55,083 nucleotides of DNA from Beijerinckiaceae bacterium (GTDB lineage Bacteria > Pseudomonadota > Alphaproteobacteria > Rhizobiales > Beijerinckiaceae). Where the stretch lies: positions 1 to 55,083 of the forward strand of contig JAIELD010000007.1 of the NCBI GenBank assembly GCA_019753285.1, given 5' to 3'. This document shows, one piece after another, positions 8,893 to 18,130 of this stretch; position 1 is the first letter of the stretch, and the number at the start of each line of letters is the position of its first letter. Both the position numbers and the translations under genes were made by a program. Under the pieces are notes generated by a model. The model saw only the letters and a program-made list of their open reading frames with translations, made no database searches and was not told where the DNA came from.

Positions 8893-9590
8893 CTGCGATC
8901 CAAAGCCGCCGCCAGGTTGTGCGCCTGCCTCGCGAACAGCGCATTGCAGAGATCATGCAGGCCGCCCGGGCGGTATTTGTCGAGAAAGGGTATGAGGATG
9001 CCTTGCTGTCCGACATTGCTGTGCGAGCCGATGTCGTCGAAGGCAGCATCTACCGATATTTCGAGAATAAGCGCGACCTTTTGGTCAAGGTCATCGAAGA
9101 TTGGTATGAGGACATGCTGTCTGATTACGACCAGCAACTCGCTGGCATCGGAGGCACGCGCAACCGATTGCGGTACATGGTTTGGCGGCATCTCAAGACC
9201 ATCCATGACGAGCCTGCACTCTGCCATTTGATGTTGCAGATCATTCGCTCGGGGCAGGATTACAGCCAGACCGCCGTTCACGACCTCAACCGCAAATACA
9301 CCCGTCGCACGCTGGACATCATTCAGGAGGGCGTGACGGCCGGTGAGCTTCGCAGCGATATTTCTCTGCGGCTCATTCGTGATTTCATCTACGGTTGCGT
9401 TGAGCATCGCACATGGGCCTATCTTCGCGGTGAAGGCGATTATGATCCCGGCGAGGTCGCGGACATGATCATCGAACTCGTCTTCGCCGGTCTGGAAAAG
9501 CGTTCGGATGCAGGGCCGGCGCCGCCGGACGACAATCTGATGCTGAGGCTCGAACAGGCCGTTGCGCGGTTGGAGAAAGTGAACGTCTAG
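8889..9590 (+). CDS. TetR/AcrR-family transcriptional regulator
   Basis: A 233-residue regulator. The N-terminal helix-turn-helix (about residues 12-60) reads through EGSIYRYFENKRDLLVKVIE, a standard TetR recognition-helix pattern. The C-terminal half is a helical ligand-binding domain with no recognisable specificity. The gene sits between an enoyl-CoA hydratase and an acyl-CoA ligase. By analogy with FadR/PsrA/LiuR-type systems it probably responds to an acyl-CoA and represses this cluster, perhaps also the divergent liv operon. That link is inferred from position. Confidence 0.88.
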   Translation: MTAIQSRRQVVRLPREQRIAEIMQAARAVFVEKGYEDALLSDIAVRADVVEGSIYRYFENKRDLLVKVIEDWYEDMLSDYDQQLAGIGGTRNRLRYMVWRHLKTIHDEPALCHLMLQIIRSGQDYSQTAVHDLNRKYTRRTLDIIQEGVTAGELRSDISLRLIRDFIYGCVEHRTWAYLRGEGDYDPGEVADMIIELVFAGLEKRSDAGPAPPDDNLMLRLEQAVARLEKVNV

Positions 9591-9635
9591 TGGCGAAGGC
9601 AGGCGCAGACCTGCTCGCACTTTCGGGAGGCGTGT

Positions 9636-11183
9636 ATGGATGAAACGCGGCAAGCTGGCGTCGGCGTCGACATTCGGCGAGCAGGCAGCCTTACCGTCTA
9701 TGAATTGTTCGCCGCGCAGGTCGCCTGCAACCCGCATGCGATCGCCATAGAACAGGGCGAGATGCAGATAAGCTACGGCGCGCTCGATCGGCGGGTGCGC
9801 AAGCTGGCCGGAGCGCTGCTTCGCCTTGGCGTCGCTCGTGGAGCACGCATCGCGCTCCTGTCCGAAAATCGCTATGAATACATCGAAATTCAGCTGGCCG
9901 CTGCCTTCATTGGCGCGATTGTCGCCTGCCAGAACTGGCGGCTCGTCCCTGATGAATTGCGCCACTGCGTAACGCTCGTCTCGCCCGCGCTCATCGTCGC
10001 CTCCGTGCGGTTCGCGGAGCGGGCAGAGGCGCTGGCGATCGACGTGCCGATTATCGTCATCGAGCGCGATCATGACCGGCTGATCGAAACGGCTGAACCT
10101 GCTTCACCGATGCCGGTCGACGGCGAGGACCCGCTCATCATCCTCTATACCAGCGGTACGACCGGCCTTCCCAAGGGCGCGGCGATCAGCCATCGCGCCG
10201 AAATAGCCCGCAACATCGTCCTTCGTCTTGATTTACGCGCGACGGAGCAGGACGGCTTCATCGCCTGGGCGCCCATGTTCCACATGGGCTCGACCGACCA
10301 GCTCCTTGGGGCGCTGATGTCCGGCGCAACAGTGTTCGTGATCGATGGCTTCGATGCCGAGAGGATCGTCTCGATCATGGAGCGCGAACTGCTAGGCTGG
10401 GTATTGCTCATGCCGGGCTCGATCGAGCCTGTCGTCGAGCTATTGAAGACGGGCAAGCGCCGCGTCAGGAGCGTGCGAGCGATCGGCGCGATGGCGGATC
10501 TCGTGCCGAAGGCGCTTGTCGCCCAATTGTCGGGCCTCGCCAACGCGCCTTATCTCAACAGTTTCGGCTCGACCGAGACCGGTCTGCCTCCAGCCTCTGC
10601 CGTCCTGATACCGCCAGGCGTCGTCCCTGAAAGGTTATCGAAGCGGAAAAGTACGCTCTGCGATTTGCGGCTCGTCGATCCCGGCGGCAATGAGGTGCCC
10701 AATGGCGAGCCAGGAGAGGCGGCCGTTCGCGGACCGACGGTTTTCAGCGGCTACTGGAATGCCGATGCGACCAACGCCCGCGATTTTGCAAATGGCTGGT
10801 TTCGCATGGGCGATCTGTTCCGCCGCAACGCCGATGGCAGCTATGATTTTGTCGACCGCGCCAAGTACATGATCAAATCTGGCGGTGAAAACATCTACCC
10901 GGCAGAGATCGAACGCGTTTTGCTGGCGGATGCGCGCATTGGCGACGCAGTGGTCGTCCGCAAGGCCGATCCCACATGGGGCGAGGTGCCTGTCGCCTTC
11001 GTCGCACGGGCCGATGAATCGCTGACGGACCTCGAGGTCGATCGTCTTTGTCGCGCATCATTAGCCGGCTACAAGCGACCCAAGGCGGTGCATTTCGTTC
11101 GGTTCGAAGACTTTCCGCGCAGCACGACGGGAAAAATCCTTCGGCATGAAATGGAGGCTCTCTATCGTCATCTACTCACCTGA
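9636..11183 (+). CDS. Acyl-CoA synthetase (AMP-forming)
   Basis: A 515-residue member of the acyl-activating enzyme superfamily. P-loop YTSGTTGLPKG lies at 171-181, then NSFGSTETGLP, NGWFRMGDLFRR and DRAKYMIKSGGENIYPAEIE; the C-terminus has the conserved acyl-transfer lysine region PRSTTGKILRHE. It is shorter than the ligase in the liv operon and resembles medium-chain or aromatic/isoprenoid acid ligases. The gene begins 45 bases after the TetR stop and overlaps the convergent MaoC gene by 12 bases. It likely activates the acid that enters the dehydrogenase/carboxylase route. Confidence 0.88.
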   Translation: MDETRQAGVGVDIRRAGSLTVYELFAAQVACNPHAIAIEQGEMQISYGALDRRVRKLAGALLRLGVARGARIALLSENRYEYIEIQLAAAFIGAIVACQNWRLVPDELRHCVTLVSPALIVASVRFAERAEALAIDVPIIVIERDHDRLIETAEPASPMPVDGEDPLIILYTSGTTGLPKGAAISHRAEIARNIVLRLDLRATEQDGFIAWAPMFHMGSTDQLLGALMSGATVFVIDGFDAERIVSIMERELLGWVLLMPGSIEPVVELLKTGKRRVRSVRAIGAMADLVPKALVAQLSGLANAPYLNSFGSTETGLPPASAVLIPPGVVPERLSKRKSTLCDLRLVDPGGNEVPNGEPGEAAVRGPTVFSGYWNADATNARDFANGWFRMGDLFRRNADGSYDFVDRAKYMIKSGGENIYPAEIERVLLADARIGDAVVVRKADPTWGEVPVAFVARADESLTDLEVDRLCRASLAGYKRPKAVHFVRFEDFPRSTTGKILRHEMEALYRHLLT

Positions 11184-11639
11184 GACGTCATGCGCCTCAT
11201 AGGGCCTGTTCGGCTCGTCAGCGCGCAGCAGCACTGTCAGGCGGCCAAGCTGGATCGGCTCGTCGCGCTGGTTCAGCACTTCGAATGCGAAGATGCCAAC
11301 ATTGCGGCCTGGCTTCGAGGTCGCCCGGAGGCTTTCGATCGTCACCCGAGAGCGCACGGTGTCGCCGATCTTCACCGCGCCCGAGAAATCCCAATTCAGG
11401 TTGAGCAAACCGATCACGCGCTCCCCAAGCACGTTCATCTGCGTGAAGAGGCCGATCGCCGTCGACATGGTGTGTGGGCCATGCGCGATCCGCGCGCCGT
11501 GAATGGTGGTCTGTGCGAAGGTCTCATCGACATGGATCGGCGTGAAATCGCCGACGAGGCCGGCAAACAGGTTGATGTCTCCTTCGCCGATCGTTCGGCC
11601 GGCGGTGGTGAAAGTCTGGCCTTCGACGAGCGGCGACAT
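11172..11639 (-). CDS. MaoC-like hot-dog dehydratase
   Basis: A 155-residue single hot-dog domain. The MaoC/R-hydratase motif reads LVGDFTPIHVDETFA near residues 27-41, with the expected Asp and His. An ATG at 11639 preceded by AGGAG is a better start than the upstream frame opening. It probably hydrates an enoyl-CoA with R stereochemistry, or acts as a mesaconyl/citramalyl-type dehydratase; the family alone does not decide. It is the last gene of the dehydrogenase-SDR-MaoC operon and overlaps the convergent ligase gene. Confidence 0.85.
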   Translation of the reverse strand: MSPLVEGQTFTTAGRTIGEGDINLFAGLVGDFTPIHVDETFAQTTIHGARIAHGPHTMSTAIGLFTQMNVLGERVIGLLNLNWDFSGAVKIGDTVRSRVTIESLRATSKPGRNVGIFAFEVLNQRDEPIQLGRLTVLLRADEPNRPYEAHDVSGE

Positions 11640-11671
11640 CCATCTCTCCTCTGGCTGCGTGCAACCCGGCC

Positions 11672-12523
11672 TCAACCTTGGAAATAATCAGGGCGATCGA
11701 TCGTCCAGGTCTCGCCCCAGAGTTGCGATCCGCCGGCGACGTGCAAAACCTCGCCGGTAACAAACGCGGCACCCGGGCCGGCGAGATAGGCGCAGGCTTC
11801 GGCAACCTCGAACGTCGAACCGTTGCGCATCATCGGATTCGAACGCGGATACTGCTCGATTGCCTTTGCATCATAGACTTTCCAGCCGGGTGTTTCGATC
11901 ACGCCGGGGGCGATGCAATTGACACGAATGCCGAGCGGCGCCCATTCGACGGCAAGCGCGCGGGTGAGCCCAATAACGCCCGACCGGGCCGCGATGGTAT
12001 GAGCGACACCGTGAAGGCCGTGCTCCGTAACGACGACGATCGATACGATGCTGCCAGGCCGCTGCGCATCGCGCCAGTGCTGGGCCGCGGCCTGCATCAT
12101 CGTCCAGGTGCCGGTCAGGTTGGTGTTGACCACCGCGTTCCAGCCTCGTGACGAGAAATCGATTGCCGCCTGCGGAAACTGGCCGCCTGCACTGTTGATG
12201 AGGATATCGATGCCGCCAGCGGCCTTCACGGTCTGGAACAGCGCGTCGACGCTGTCCGGATCGCGAATGTCGACCGTGTGATGGCTGACGGAGAGACCGT
12301 AGGCGCGCATGGCGGCAGTCGCCTCGGCAAGCTTTTCAGCGCTGCGGCCGGCGAGGATTACCTTCGCTCCCAGCCGCCCCAGCAGCCAGCCAGCGGCCCG
12401 ACCGATACCGCCGGCACCGCCGGAAATAAGGACGGTGCGGCCCGTATAGGCCGTTTCGCCATAGATCGTAGGATGCGTCGCGAGCTGCTGATCGGTCAGA
12501 CCGAAGCGAGCGGGCTCAGCCAT
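11672..12523 (-). CDS. SDR oxidoreductase, 2-enoyl-CoA reductase-like
   Basis: A 283-residue short-chain dehydrogenase/reductase with the nucleotide motif VLISGGAGGIGRAAGW at about 32-47 and NSAGG later. Instead of the usual YxxxK pair, the active-site helix reads AHTIAARSGVIGLTRALAVEW. This matches the peroxisomal trans-2-enoyl-CoA reductase/dienoyl-CoA reductase subgroup, where the tyrosine is displaced and Arg takes the Lys place. Such SDRs accompany acyl-CoA pathways and occur in atu clusters. It overlaps the upstream acyl-CoA dehydrogenase gene by eight bases. The direction of reaction and substrate are not evident. Confidence 0.85.
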   Translation of the reverse strand: MAEPARFGLTDQQLATHPTIYGETAYTGRTVLISGGAGGIGRAAGWLLGRLGAKVILAGRSAEKLAEATAAMRAYGLSVSHHTVDIRDPDSVDALFQTVKAAGGIDILINSAGGQFPQAAIDFSSRGWNAVVNTNLTGTWTMMQAAAQHWRDAQRPGSIVSIVVVTEHGLHGVAHTIAARSGVIGLTRALAVEWAPLGIRVNCIAPGVIETPGWKVYDAKAIEQYPRSNPMMRNGSTFEVAEACAYLAGPGAAFVTGEVLHVAGGSQLWGETWTIDRPDYFQG

Positions 12524-13739
12524 GACGCTTCATGCCCTTCAGAAGCTCGCCGGATATGATCATCTTGCGCACTTCAGTGGTTCCGGCTCCGATTTCGAGC
12601 AGTTTGATCGAGCGATACAGCCGGTTGATCTCCGAATCCCAGATATAGCCAATGCCGCCATGAACCTGCACGGCCTTGTCGAGCACGGTATGGCAGGCTT
12701 CCGCTGCATACATCACCGAGGCGGCAGTGAGCATGTGAATGTCGCCGCGCCCGCCGCCGCCGACTTCAAGCGGAGCCGCCGCCGCGAGCGTGCGATAGGT
12801 GAACGTGCGCATCGTCTCGACGGCGACGTACATCTCCGCCAGCATCGACTGCACCATCTGAAACGAGCCGATCGGCTTGCCGAACTGCTGGCGCATCTGG
12901 GCGTGTTCAATCGAAAGTTCGAGCGCGCGTTCCGCGATGCCGAGGCAAAGGGGGGAGATCATCGCGCGTTCGAGATCGAGCCCGCTCATGACGATGCCGA
13001 CGCCGCCATTTTCGGGCCCCACCATGTTCTCGGCCGGCACTCGGCAATCTTCGAACACGAGCTCTCCGGTCTGGCTGCCGCGATAGCCCATCTTCTCGAG
13101 CTTTTGCGCGACCTTGAAGCCGGGGAAATCCTTTTCGATGATGAAGGCGGAAATGCCCTTCGCGCCCTTGTCCTTGTCCGTCTTCGCATAGACGAGCAGC
13201 ACGTCGGCGACCGGCCCGTTGGTGATGTAGATCTTGCTGCCGTTCAGCACGTAATGATCGCCATCGCGGCGGGCGGTCGTGCGCATTGAGCCAAGCGCAT
13301 CGGAGCCGGCTCCGGGTTCCGTCAAGCCGAGCGCACCGATCGTCTTGCCTGCGCAGAGGTCCGGCAGATATTTGCGGCGCTGCATCTCGTTGCCGTTGCG
13401 ATAGATGTTGTTGGCGCAGAGATTGTCATGCGCCACCCAGGCCAAAGCCATGGCATGGTTCCAGCGGCTGAAGCCCTGGAGCACCAAGCCTGCCGAGACG
13501 AGATCGAGACCCGCGCCGCCATACTCTTCCGGGATCGTAACGCCGAACAGGCCGTTCGCTCCGATTTTCGGAAAGGCGTCCTCCGGCCACCATTCATCAG
13601 CATCCATTCGCTCCGAGAGGGAGTAGAGCTCGTTGCGCGCGAACCGGTCGGCCTGGTCGAGAATGACGCGCTGATCGTCATCGAGGTCGAAGGCGTTGGC
13701 GCGGTTATCACCGAGCAGGCTGACGCTGGGCATTGTCAC
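12516..13739 (-). CDS. Acyl-CoA dehydrogenase, isovaleryl/citronellyl-CoA type
   Basis: A 407-residue flavoprotein forming the alpha-beta double bond. The FAD/substrate loop LTEPGAGSDALGSM is present. The catalytic Glu appears to be in helix G, in MSGLDLERAMIS, as in isovaleryl-CoA dehydrogenase, while the C-terminal position used by medium-chain enzymes reads LEIGAGTTE with no base. This groups it with branched-acyl enzymes (Ivd/LiuA or AtuD-like). A GTG start at 13739 sits eight bases after GGAGG; ATG at 13733 is the alternative, with poorer spacing. It leads the minus-strand operon and is divergent from the carboxylase operon. Confidence 0.9.
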   Translation of the reverse strand: MTMPSVSLLGDNRANAFDLDDDQRVILDQADRFARNELYSLSERMDADEWWPEDAFPKIGANGLFGVTIPEEYGGAGLDLVSAGLVLQGFSRWNHAMALAWVAHDNLCANNIYRNGNEMQRRKYLPDLCAGKTIGALGLTEPGAGSDALGSMRTTARRDGDHYVLNGSKIYITNGPVADVLLVYAKTDKDKGAKGISAFIIEKDFPGFKVAQKLEKMGYRGSQTGELVFEDCRVPAENMVGPENGGVGIVMSGLDLERAMISPLCLGIAERALELSIEHAQMRQQFGKPIGSFQMVQSMLAEMYVAVETMRTFTYRTLAAAAPLEVGGGGRGDIHMLTAASVMYAAEACHTVLDKAVQVHGGIGYIWDSEINRLYRSIKLLEIGAGTTEVRKMIISGELLKGMKRHG

Positions 13740-13819
13740 CGGTATGTCCTCCCGCTGGATTCGATCATCGCGACATGTCGTCGCTGAACGGTTCGATCCA
13801 ATCATGTTTTAATGAGTGT

Positions 13820-13849
13820 ATTTCATCAACCTTGGCCGACAACTGTCAA
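13820..13849 (-). promoter_or_regulatory. Candidate promoter for dehydrogenase-SDR-MaoC operon
   Basis: On the minus strand, TTGACA (13849-13844) is followed after 18 bases by TGAAAT (13825-13820), four of six matches to the -10 consensus. The predicted transcript would start about 75 bases before the dehydrogenase gene. It lies in the 257-base divergent region shared with the carboxylase operon. Confidence 0.35.
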
Positions 13850-13996
13850 CGGTAAATCATGCCGCAGCTTATCTTTGTTTGAGGATATCGATTCGCATAT
13901 TTTGATGACTGGTCGTAATTGACATCGCTGATGAATTGAAATCATTTGGACGACATCGACGCCCTGATTTGATGGGCGCATGTCGGGACTGGAAAC

Positions 13997-14779
13997 GTGG
14001 CGGATCAGGTACTCAAGACGCGCAACGGCGCGGTTTTGACCATCACCATCAACCGCGAGGCACGGCGCAACGCGCTGAACGAGACGGTTGCGGCTGCGAT
14101 CGTCGCGGGCCTCGACGAAGCCGAAGCCGATCGATCCGTTCGTGCGATCATTCTGACCGGCGCCGGCGACAAGGCCTTTTGCGCTGGCGGCGATCTTCAG
14201 CCGGGCGCTGACGGCACGCCGTTCGTCATCGACGCCGCCGACCCGCGCCACTATGTCGTCCGGCTCCTTCGCCGCATGGACGCCTGCCGTCTGCCGATCA
14301 TCGCGCGTCTCAACGGCCATGCGCTTGCTGGAGGCTTCGGACTTGCCTGCGCTTGCGATCTCGTCGTCGCGCGCGAGGACGCGCTGCTCGGCGTGAGCGA
14401 AGTGAAGGTCGGCCTGTTTCCGATGATGATCCTGCCGTTTCTGCTCCGCGTCATGCCTTATCGCCTGATGATGGAATTCTGCCTCACCGGCGAGCCAATC
14501 AAGGCAGGCGACCCGACGGTTGCCAGCGTCGTGAATTATGCCGTTCCCGCTGCGGAACTCGATGCGAAGATCGATTGGCTCGTCGAGCGTGTGACGGGCA
14601 AATCGCCGACCGGCATCCGCCTCGGCAAGCAGGCGCTTGCAAAAATCCGCGAGATGTCGACGGACGCGGCGCTTGAATACGCCCAATTCATGCTCGCCAA
14701 CATGGCGCGCACGAAAGATGCCCGGGAAGGCTTCGCCGCGTTCAACGAAAAGCGCGCTGCCAACTGGACGGCGGAGTGA
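13997..14779 (+). CDS. Enoyl-CoA hydratase, methylglutaconyl-CoA hydratase-like
   Basis: A 260-residue crotonase-fold protein. The oxyanion-hole loops are AFCAGGDLQPG and LNGHALAGGFGLACACDLVVA; the acidic residue region is LGVSEVKVGLFPMMI. It starts with GTG at 13997, there being no in-frame ATG nearby. It opens the operon that encodes the biotin-dependent carboxylase. In the leucine and acyclic-terpene pathways the carboxylase product (3-methylglutaconyl-CoA or isohexenylglutaconyl-CoA) is hydrated by such an enzyme. That makes this the probable hydratase of the pathway (LiuC/AtuE role), by context rather than by a diagnostic residue. Confidence 0.85.
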   Translation: MADQVLKTRNGAVLTITINREARRNALNETVAAAIVAGLDEAEADRSVRAIILTGAGDKAFCAGGDLQPGADGTPFVIDAADPRHYVVRLLRRMDACRLPIIARLNGHALAGGFGLACACDLVVAREDALLGVSEVKVGLFPMMILPFLLRVMPYRLMMEFCLTGEPIKAGDPTVASVVNYAVPAAELDAKIDWLVERVTGKSPTGIRLGKQALAKIREMSTDAALEYAQFMLANMARTKDAREGFAAFNEKRAANWTAE

Positions 14780-14786
14780 CGCTGGC

Positions 14787-16613
14787 ATGAAAGAATCGGT
14801 TCGCATCGGCTGCGGCGCAGGCTTCTGGGGTGATAGTCCGGAAGGGCCGAAGCAACTCGTTCGGTCGGGTGCCATCGATTATCTGGTGCTCGACTATCTT
14901 GCCGAAATCACCATGTCGATCCTTGCGCGGATGAAGGCGAAGAGCCCGACATTGGGCTTCGCGACCGACTTCGTGACCATGGTCATGACGCCGCTTGCCA
15001 GGGAAATCGAGCAGAAGCGCATCCGCGTGGTCACAAATGCAGGGGGCGTCAATCCCGAAGGATGCCGTGCGGCTCTTGAAGCCTTGTTTCGCGAGACTGG
15101 CATCAAGCTCAAGATTGCCGTTGTTCATGGCGACGATCTTTCGGCCGAGGTCGAGCGCTACCGTCGCCGCGGCGTGACCGAAATGTTTTCCGGCGCGCCG
15201 TTTCCCGAGCGGTTGACGAGCGTCAACGCCTATCTCGGCGCCTTTCCGATCGCGGCCGCGCTGGACGCTGGCGCGGACATCGTCCTTACAGGTCGATGCG
15301 TCGACTCGGCGCTGGCGCTTGGGCCGCTCATTCACGAGTTTGGGTGGACAGAGACCGATTTGGACCGGCTTTCAGCCGGCAGTCTCGTCGGCCACGTGCT
15401 CGAATGCGGCGTACAGGCGACTGGCGGGGTGACAACCGACTGGCGCGCCGTCGCGGATCGCTGGGACGATATGGGCTTTCCGATCGCCGAATGCGGTGCG
15501 GATGGGTGTTTCGAAATCAGCAAGCCGGCCGGAACGGGCGGAGCTGTCACTCCGGCGATCGTGGCCGAGCAGATCGCCTATGAAGTCGGCGATCCGAAAG
15601 CCTATATTCTTCCGGACGTCGTTTGCGACTGGTCGCACCTTCATCTCGAGCAGGTCGGCGCTGACCGCGTGCGCATTTCGGGCGCAAGGGGGTTGCCACC
15701 GACGGCTGCTTACAAAGTGAGCGCGACTTATCCGGACGGCTACCGGTCCAGCGTGACGATGATGATTGCCGGGCGTGAAGCCGTAATGAAGGCACAGGCG
15801 GTCGGTGCGGCGATCCTCCGCCGCTCGAACCGACTGATGCGCGAAGCGGGGTTCGATCCCTTCAGCGAGGAATTGGTCGAGGTCCTCGGCTCGGAGGCGA
15901 GCTATGGCGCTCAGAGCCGTGCGGCAGACGCACGCGAGGTCATTTTGAAAATCGGCGTGCGGCATGAAAGTCGGGACGCGCTGCAAATTTTCGCGCGCGA
16001 GATCTATCCCGCCGCGACCGCGATGGCGCAGGGGCTAACCGGTTTTGCCGGCGGCAGGCCAGAGCCGCAGCCGGTCATCAGGCTGTTTTCGTTCCTCGCC
16101 GACAAGGCTGACGTATCGGTGGCCGTATCACTGGGCGATGCGATGATTGCTGTTGCGAGTTACCTTCCGTCAGGTGCACCTGTGCCACGGGAGGATATTC
16201 GCCCACTGGCCGAACCTGCCGCAATGTCAGGCCGGACGAGCGCGGTGCCCCTGATTGCGATGGCTTTTGGCCGCAGCGGAGACAAGGGCGACAGCGCCAA
16301 CATCGCCGTGTTTGCGCGCAAGTCCGAATTTCTGCCCATGCTGCGCCAACAGCTGACCGGTGACAGGGTCTTGAGCTACTTTTCCCATTACGTGAAGGGC
16401 AGGGTGGAGCGCTTCGAATGGCCCGGGATCGGCGGCTTTAATTTTCTCCTGCACGAGGCGTTGAGCGGCGGAGGTGTTGCCTCATTGCGGCATGATCCGC
16501 AGGGCAAGGCGATGGCGCAGGTTTTGATGGATTTTCCGATCGAGGTGCCCAGCGACTGGCTTTTGCCTGGCGGATGGCTTCAGGACTTCGGCGATAGCGG
16601 AGACCGTCAATGA
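14787..16613 (+). CDS. atuA: AtuA-family protein (DUF1446) with C-terminal AtuA-like domain
   Basis: A 608-residue protein opening with RIGCGAGFWGDSPEGPKQLV, characteristic of the DUF1446/AtuA family. The N-terminal 450 or so residues form the AtuA domain (LDAGADIVLTGRCVDSALALGPL is typical). The last 110 residues form the separate AtuA-like domain beginning VPLIAMAFGRSGDKGDSANI. AtuA is needed for growth on citronellol in Pseudomonas, but to my knowledge its biochemical role has not been established. Start ATG 14787 lies seven bases after the hydratase stop, and the stop overlaps the carboxylase gene in an ATGA junction. Its presence ties this operon to the atu-type pathways. Confidence 0.9.
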   Translation: MKESVRIGCGAGFWGDSPEGPKQLVRSGAIDYLVLDYLAEITMSILARMKAKSPTLGFATDFVTMVMTPLAREIEQKRIRVVTNAGGVNPEGCRAALEALFRETGIKLKIAVVHGDDLSAEVERYRRRGVTEMFSGAPFPERLTSVNAYLGAFPIAAALDAGADIVLTGRCVDSALALGPLIHEFGWTETDLDRLSAGSLVGHVLECGVQATGGVTTDWRAVADRWDDMGFPIAECGADGCFEISKPAGTGGAVTPAIVAEQIAYEVGDPKAYILPDVVCDWSHLHLEQVGADRVRISGARGLPPTAAYKVSATYPDGYRSSVTMMIAGREAVMKAQAVGAAILRRSNRLMREAGFDPFSEELVEVLGSEASYGAQSRAADAREVILKIGVRHESRDALQIFAREIYPAATAMAQGLTGFAGGRPEPQPVIRLFSFLADKADVSVAVSLGDAMIAVASYLPSGAPVPREDIRPLAEPAAMSGRTSAVPLIAMAFGRSGDKGDSANIAVFARKSEFLPMLRQQLTGDRVLSYFSHYVKGRVERFEWPGIGGFNFLLHEALSGGGVASLRHDPQGKAMAQVLMDFPIEVPSDWLLPGGWLQDFGDSGDRQ

Positions 16614-18127
16614 ACTCTCCGCTCGCGCCAGCCAGGACCGCCGGCAACACCGTTCCATTCCGAAAAATCTTGATCGCCAACCGTGGTGAAATCGCCTGCC
16701 GCGTGATCCGGACGTTGAATGCGATGCAGATTGCCTCCGTCGCCATTCATCACAGGGTCGAGGCGAATGCCAGGCATGTCCGCATGGCAGACGAAGCCGT
16801 CGAAATTGCAGGCGAGACGCCGATCGCCGCCCATCTGGACGCGAACGCAATCATCGCCGCCGCTCGCTCGGTGAATGCCGACGCGATCCATCCAGGTTAT
16901 GGCTTCCTGTCGGAAAACGCCGCCTTTGCGCGAGCCGTGGCAGATGCAGGCCTGACGTTCATCGGGCCGAATGCGGAGACCATCGCCTTGATGGGCGACA
17001 AGATTTCCGCCCGCAGCTTTGCAGCCGCGCATGGCGTGCCGGTCGCCCCCTCGGTGATGCCGACGCAGGATATCGACACCTTTGCGCAAGAGGCGGCGCG
17101 CATCGGTTTTCCTTTGCTCATCAAGGCCGCGGCGGGAGGTGGCGGCAAGGGCATGAGCATCGTGCGCTCGGCTGCCGAACTGGCTGATGCCGCACGGATC
17201 GCCGCAAGCGAAGCGCAACGCTATTTCGGCGATGGCCGCGTCTATGCCGAACTCTATGTGGAGCGTCCGCGCCATATCGAAGTGCAGGTTCTGGGCGACG
17301 GCAAGGGTGGAGCGATCCACCTTTTCGAACGTGAGTGTTCGGTGCAGCGGCGATTCCAGAAAATCATCGAGGAAGCGCCTGCCGCCAATCTGCCAGAGTC
17401 GGCGTGTGACGAAATGTGCGCTGCTGCGGTGCGCCTCGTCTCGGCGGCTAACTACCAGAACGCCGGCACTGTCGAGTTCATTCTCGGTGCCGATGGTCGC
17501 TTTTTCTTTCTCGAAATGAACACGCGTTTGCAGGTCGAACATCCGGTGACGGAGATGATCACAGGGCTCGACCTCGTGCGCACGCAGATCGAGATCGCTG
17601 CTGGATATGGCCTTCCGCTGACGCAGGACAAGGTACGGCGAAGTGGGCATGCCATCGAGTGCAGAATTTGCGCCGAAGATCCTGCGCGGGATTTCCTGCC
17701 GGAAACAGGTGTCATTCAGTGGCTCGATGTGCCGGCGGCGGATTACTTGCGCTTCGAGAACGCACTCGATCTGAAGCAGCGGATCACCACGGACTTCGAT
17801 CCGATGCTCGCGAAACTCGTTGTCCACGGACCGGATCGGAACACAGCCATCGAGCGGTCGATCAAGGCCTTGAACGAGTTGACGCTGCTTGGCGTCAAGA
17901 CCAATGCCGATTATCTCGCCGCGGTGCTCGGGCATCAGGCTTTCCGCGCCGGCGATCTCCATACCGGCTTCGTCGCCGAACATCGCAGCGCGCTTTTGGC
18001 GACCGCTCCGTCCGACGTCGAACTCGACCATACGATCATCGCTGCCGTGCTGGGCTTTAAGGAGTTCGACGCCCTTGCGTTCGAAACGCCTGAGCCTTTC
18101 GCCACCATCGGGCCGTGGAGGAACTAG
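16610..18127 (+). CDS. Acyl-CoA carboxylase biotin carboxylase part (alpha subunit, N-terminal half)
   Basis: A 505-residue biotin carboxylase: FRKILIANRGEIACRVIRTL from residue 17, the ATP-grasp glycine loop KAAAGGGGKG at about 172-181, EMNTRLQVEHPVTE, and HAIECRICAEDP. In methylcrotonyl- and geranyl-CoA carboxylases this domain continues into a biotin-carrier domain within one chain of roughly 660 residues. Here translation stops at a TAG (18125-18127), and the missing half follows in the same frame after a single sense codon. The protein carboxylates biotin using ATP and bicarbonate. Whether the halves are made separately, by read-through, or are disabled by a mutation cannot be told from sequence. 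Confidence 0.88.
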   Translation: MNSPLAPARTAGNTVPFRKILIANRGEIACRVIRTLNAMQIASVAIHHRVEANARHVRMADEAVEIAGETPIAAHLDANAIIAAARSVNADAIHPGYGFLSENAAFARAVADAGLTFIGPNAETIALMGDKISARSFAAAHGVPVAPSVMPTQDIDTFAQEAARIGFPLLIKAAAGGGGKGMSIVRSAAELADAARIAASEAQRYFGDGRVYAELYVERPRHIEVQVLGDGKGGAIHLFERECSVQRRFQKIIEEAPAANLPESACDEMCAAAVRLVSAANYQNAGTVEFILGADGRFFFLEMNTRLQVEHPVTEMITGLDLVRTQIEIAAGYGLPLTQDKVRRSGHAIECRICAEDPARDFLPETGVIQWLDVPAADYLRFENALDLKQRITTDFDPMLAKLVVHGPDRNTAIERSIKALNELTLLGVKTNADYLAAVLGHQAFRAGDLHTGFVAEHRSALLATAPSDVELDHTIIAAVLGFKEFDALAFETPEPFATIGPWRN

Positions 18128-18130
18128 GCG

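Noticed and set aside
8736..10073. A 445-codon minus-strand frame spanning hydratase, TetR and ligase genes
   Set aside because: It crosses three well-supported plus-strand genes and has no recognisable content.
11672..12523. SDR protein lacking the YxxxK catalytic pair, suspected dead enzyme
   Set aside because: The AHTIAAR pattern is normal for the 2-enoyl-CoA reductase/dienoyl-CoA reductase branch of the SDR family.
13919..13947. TTGACA on the plus strand as promoter for the carboxylase operon
   Set aside because: No acceptable -10 hexamer occurs 16-18 bases downstream.
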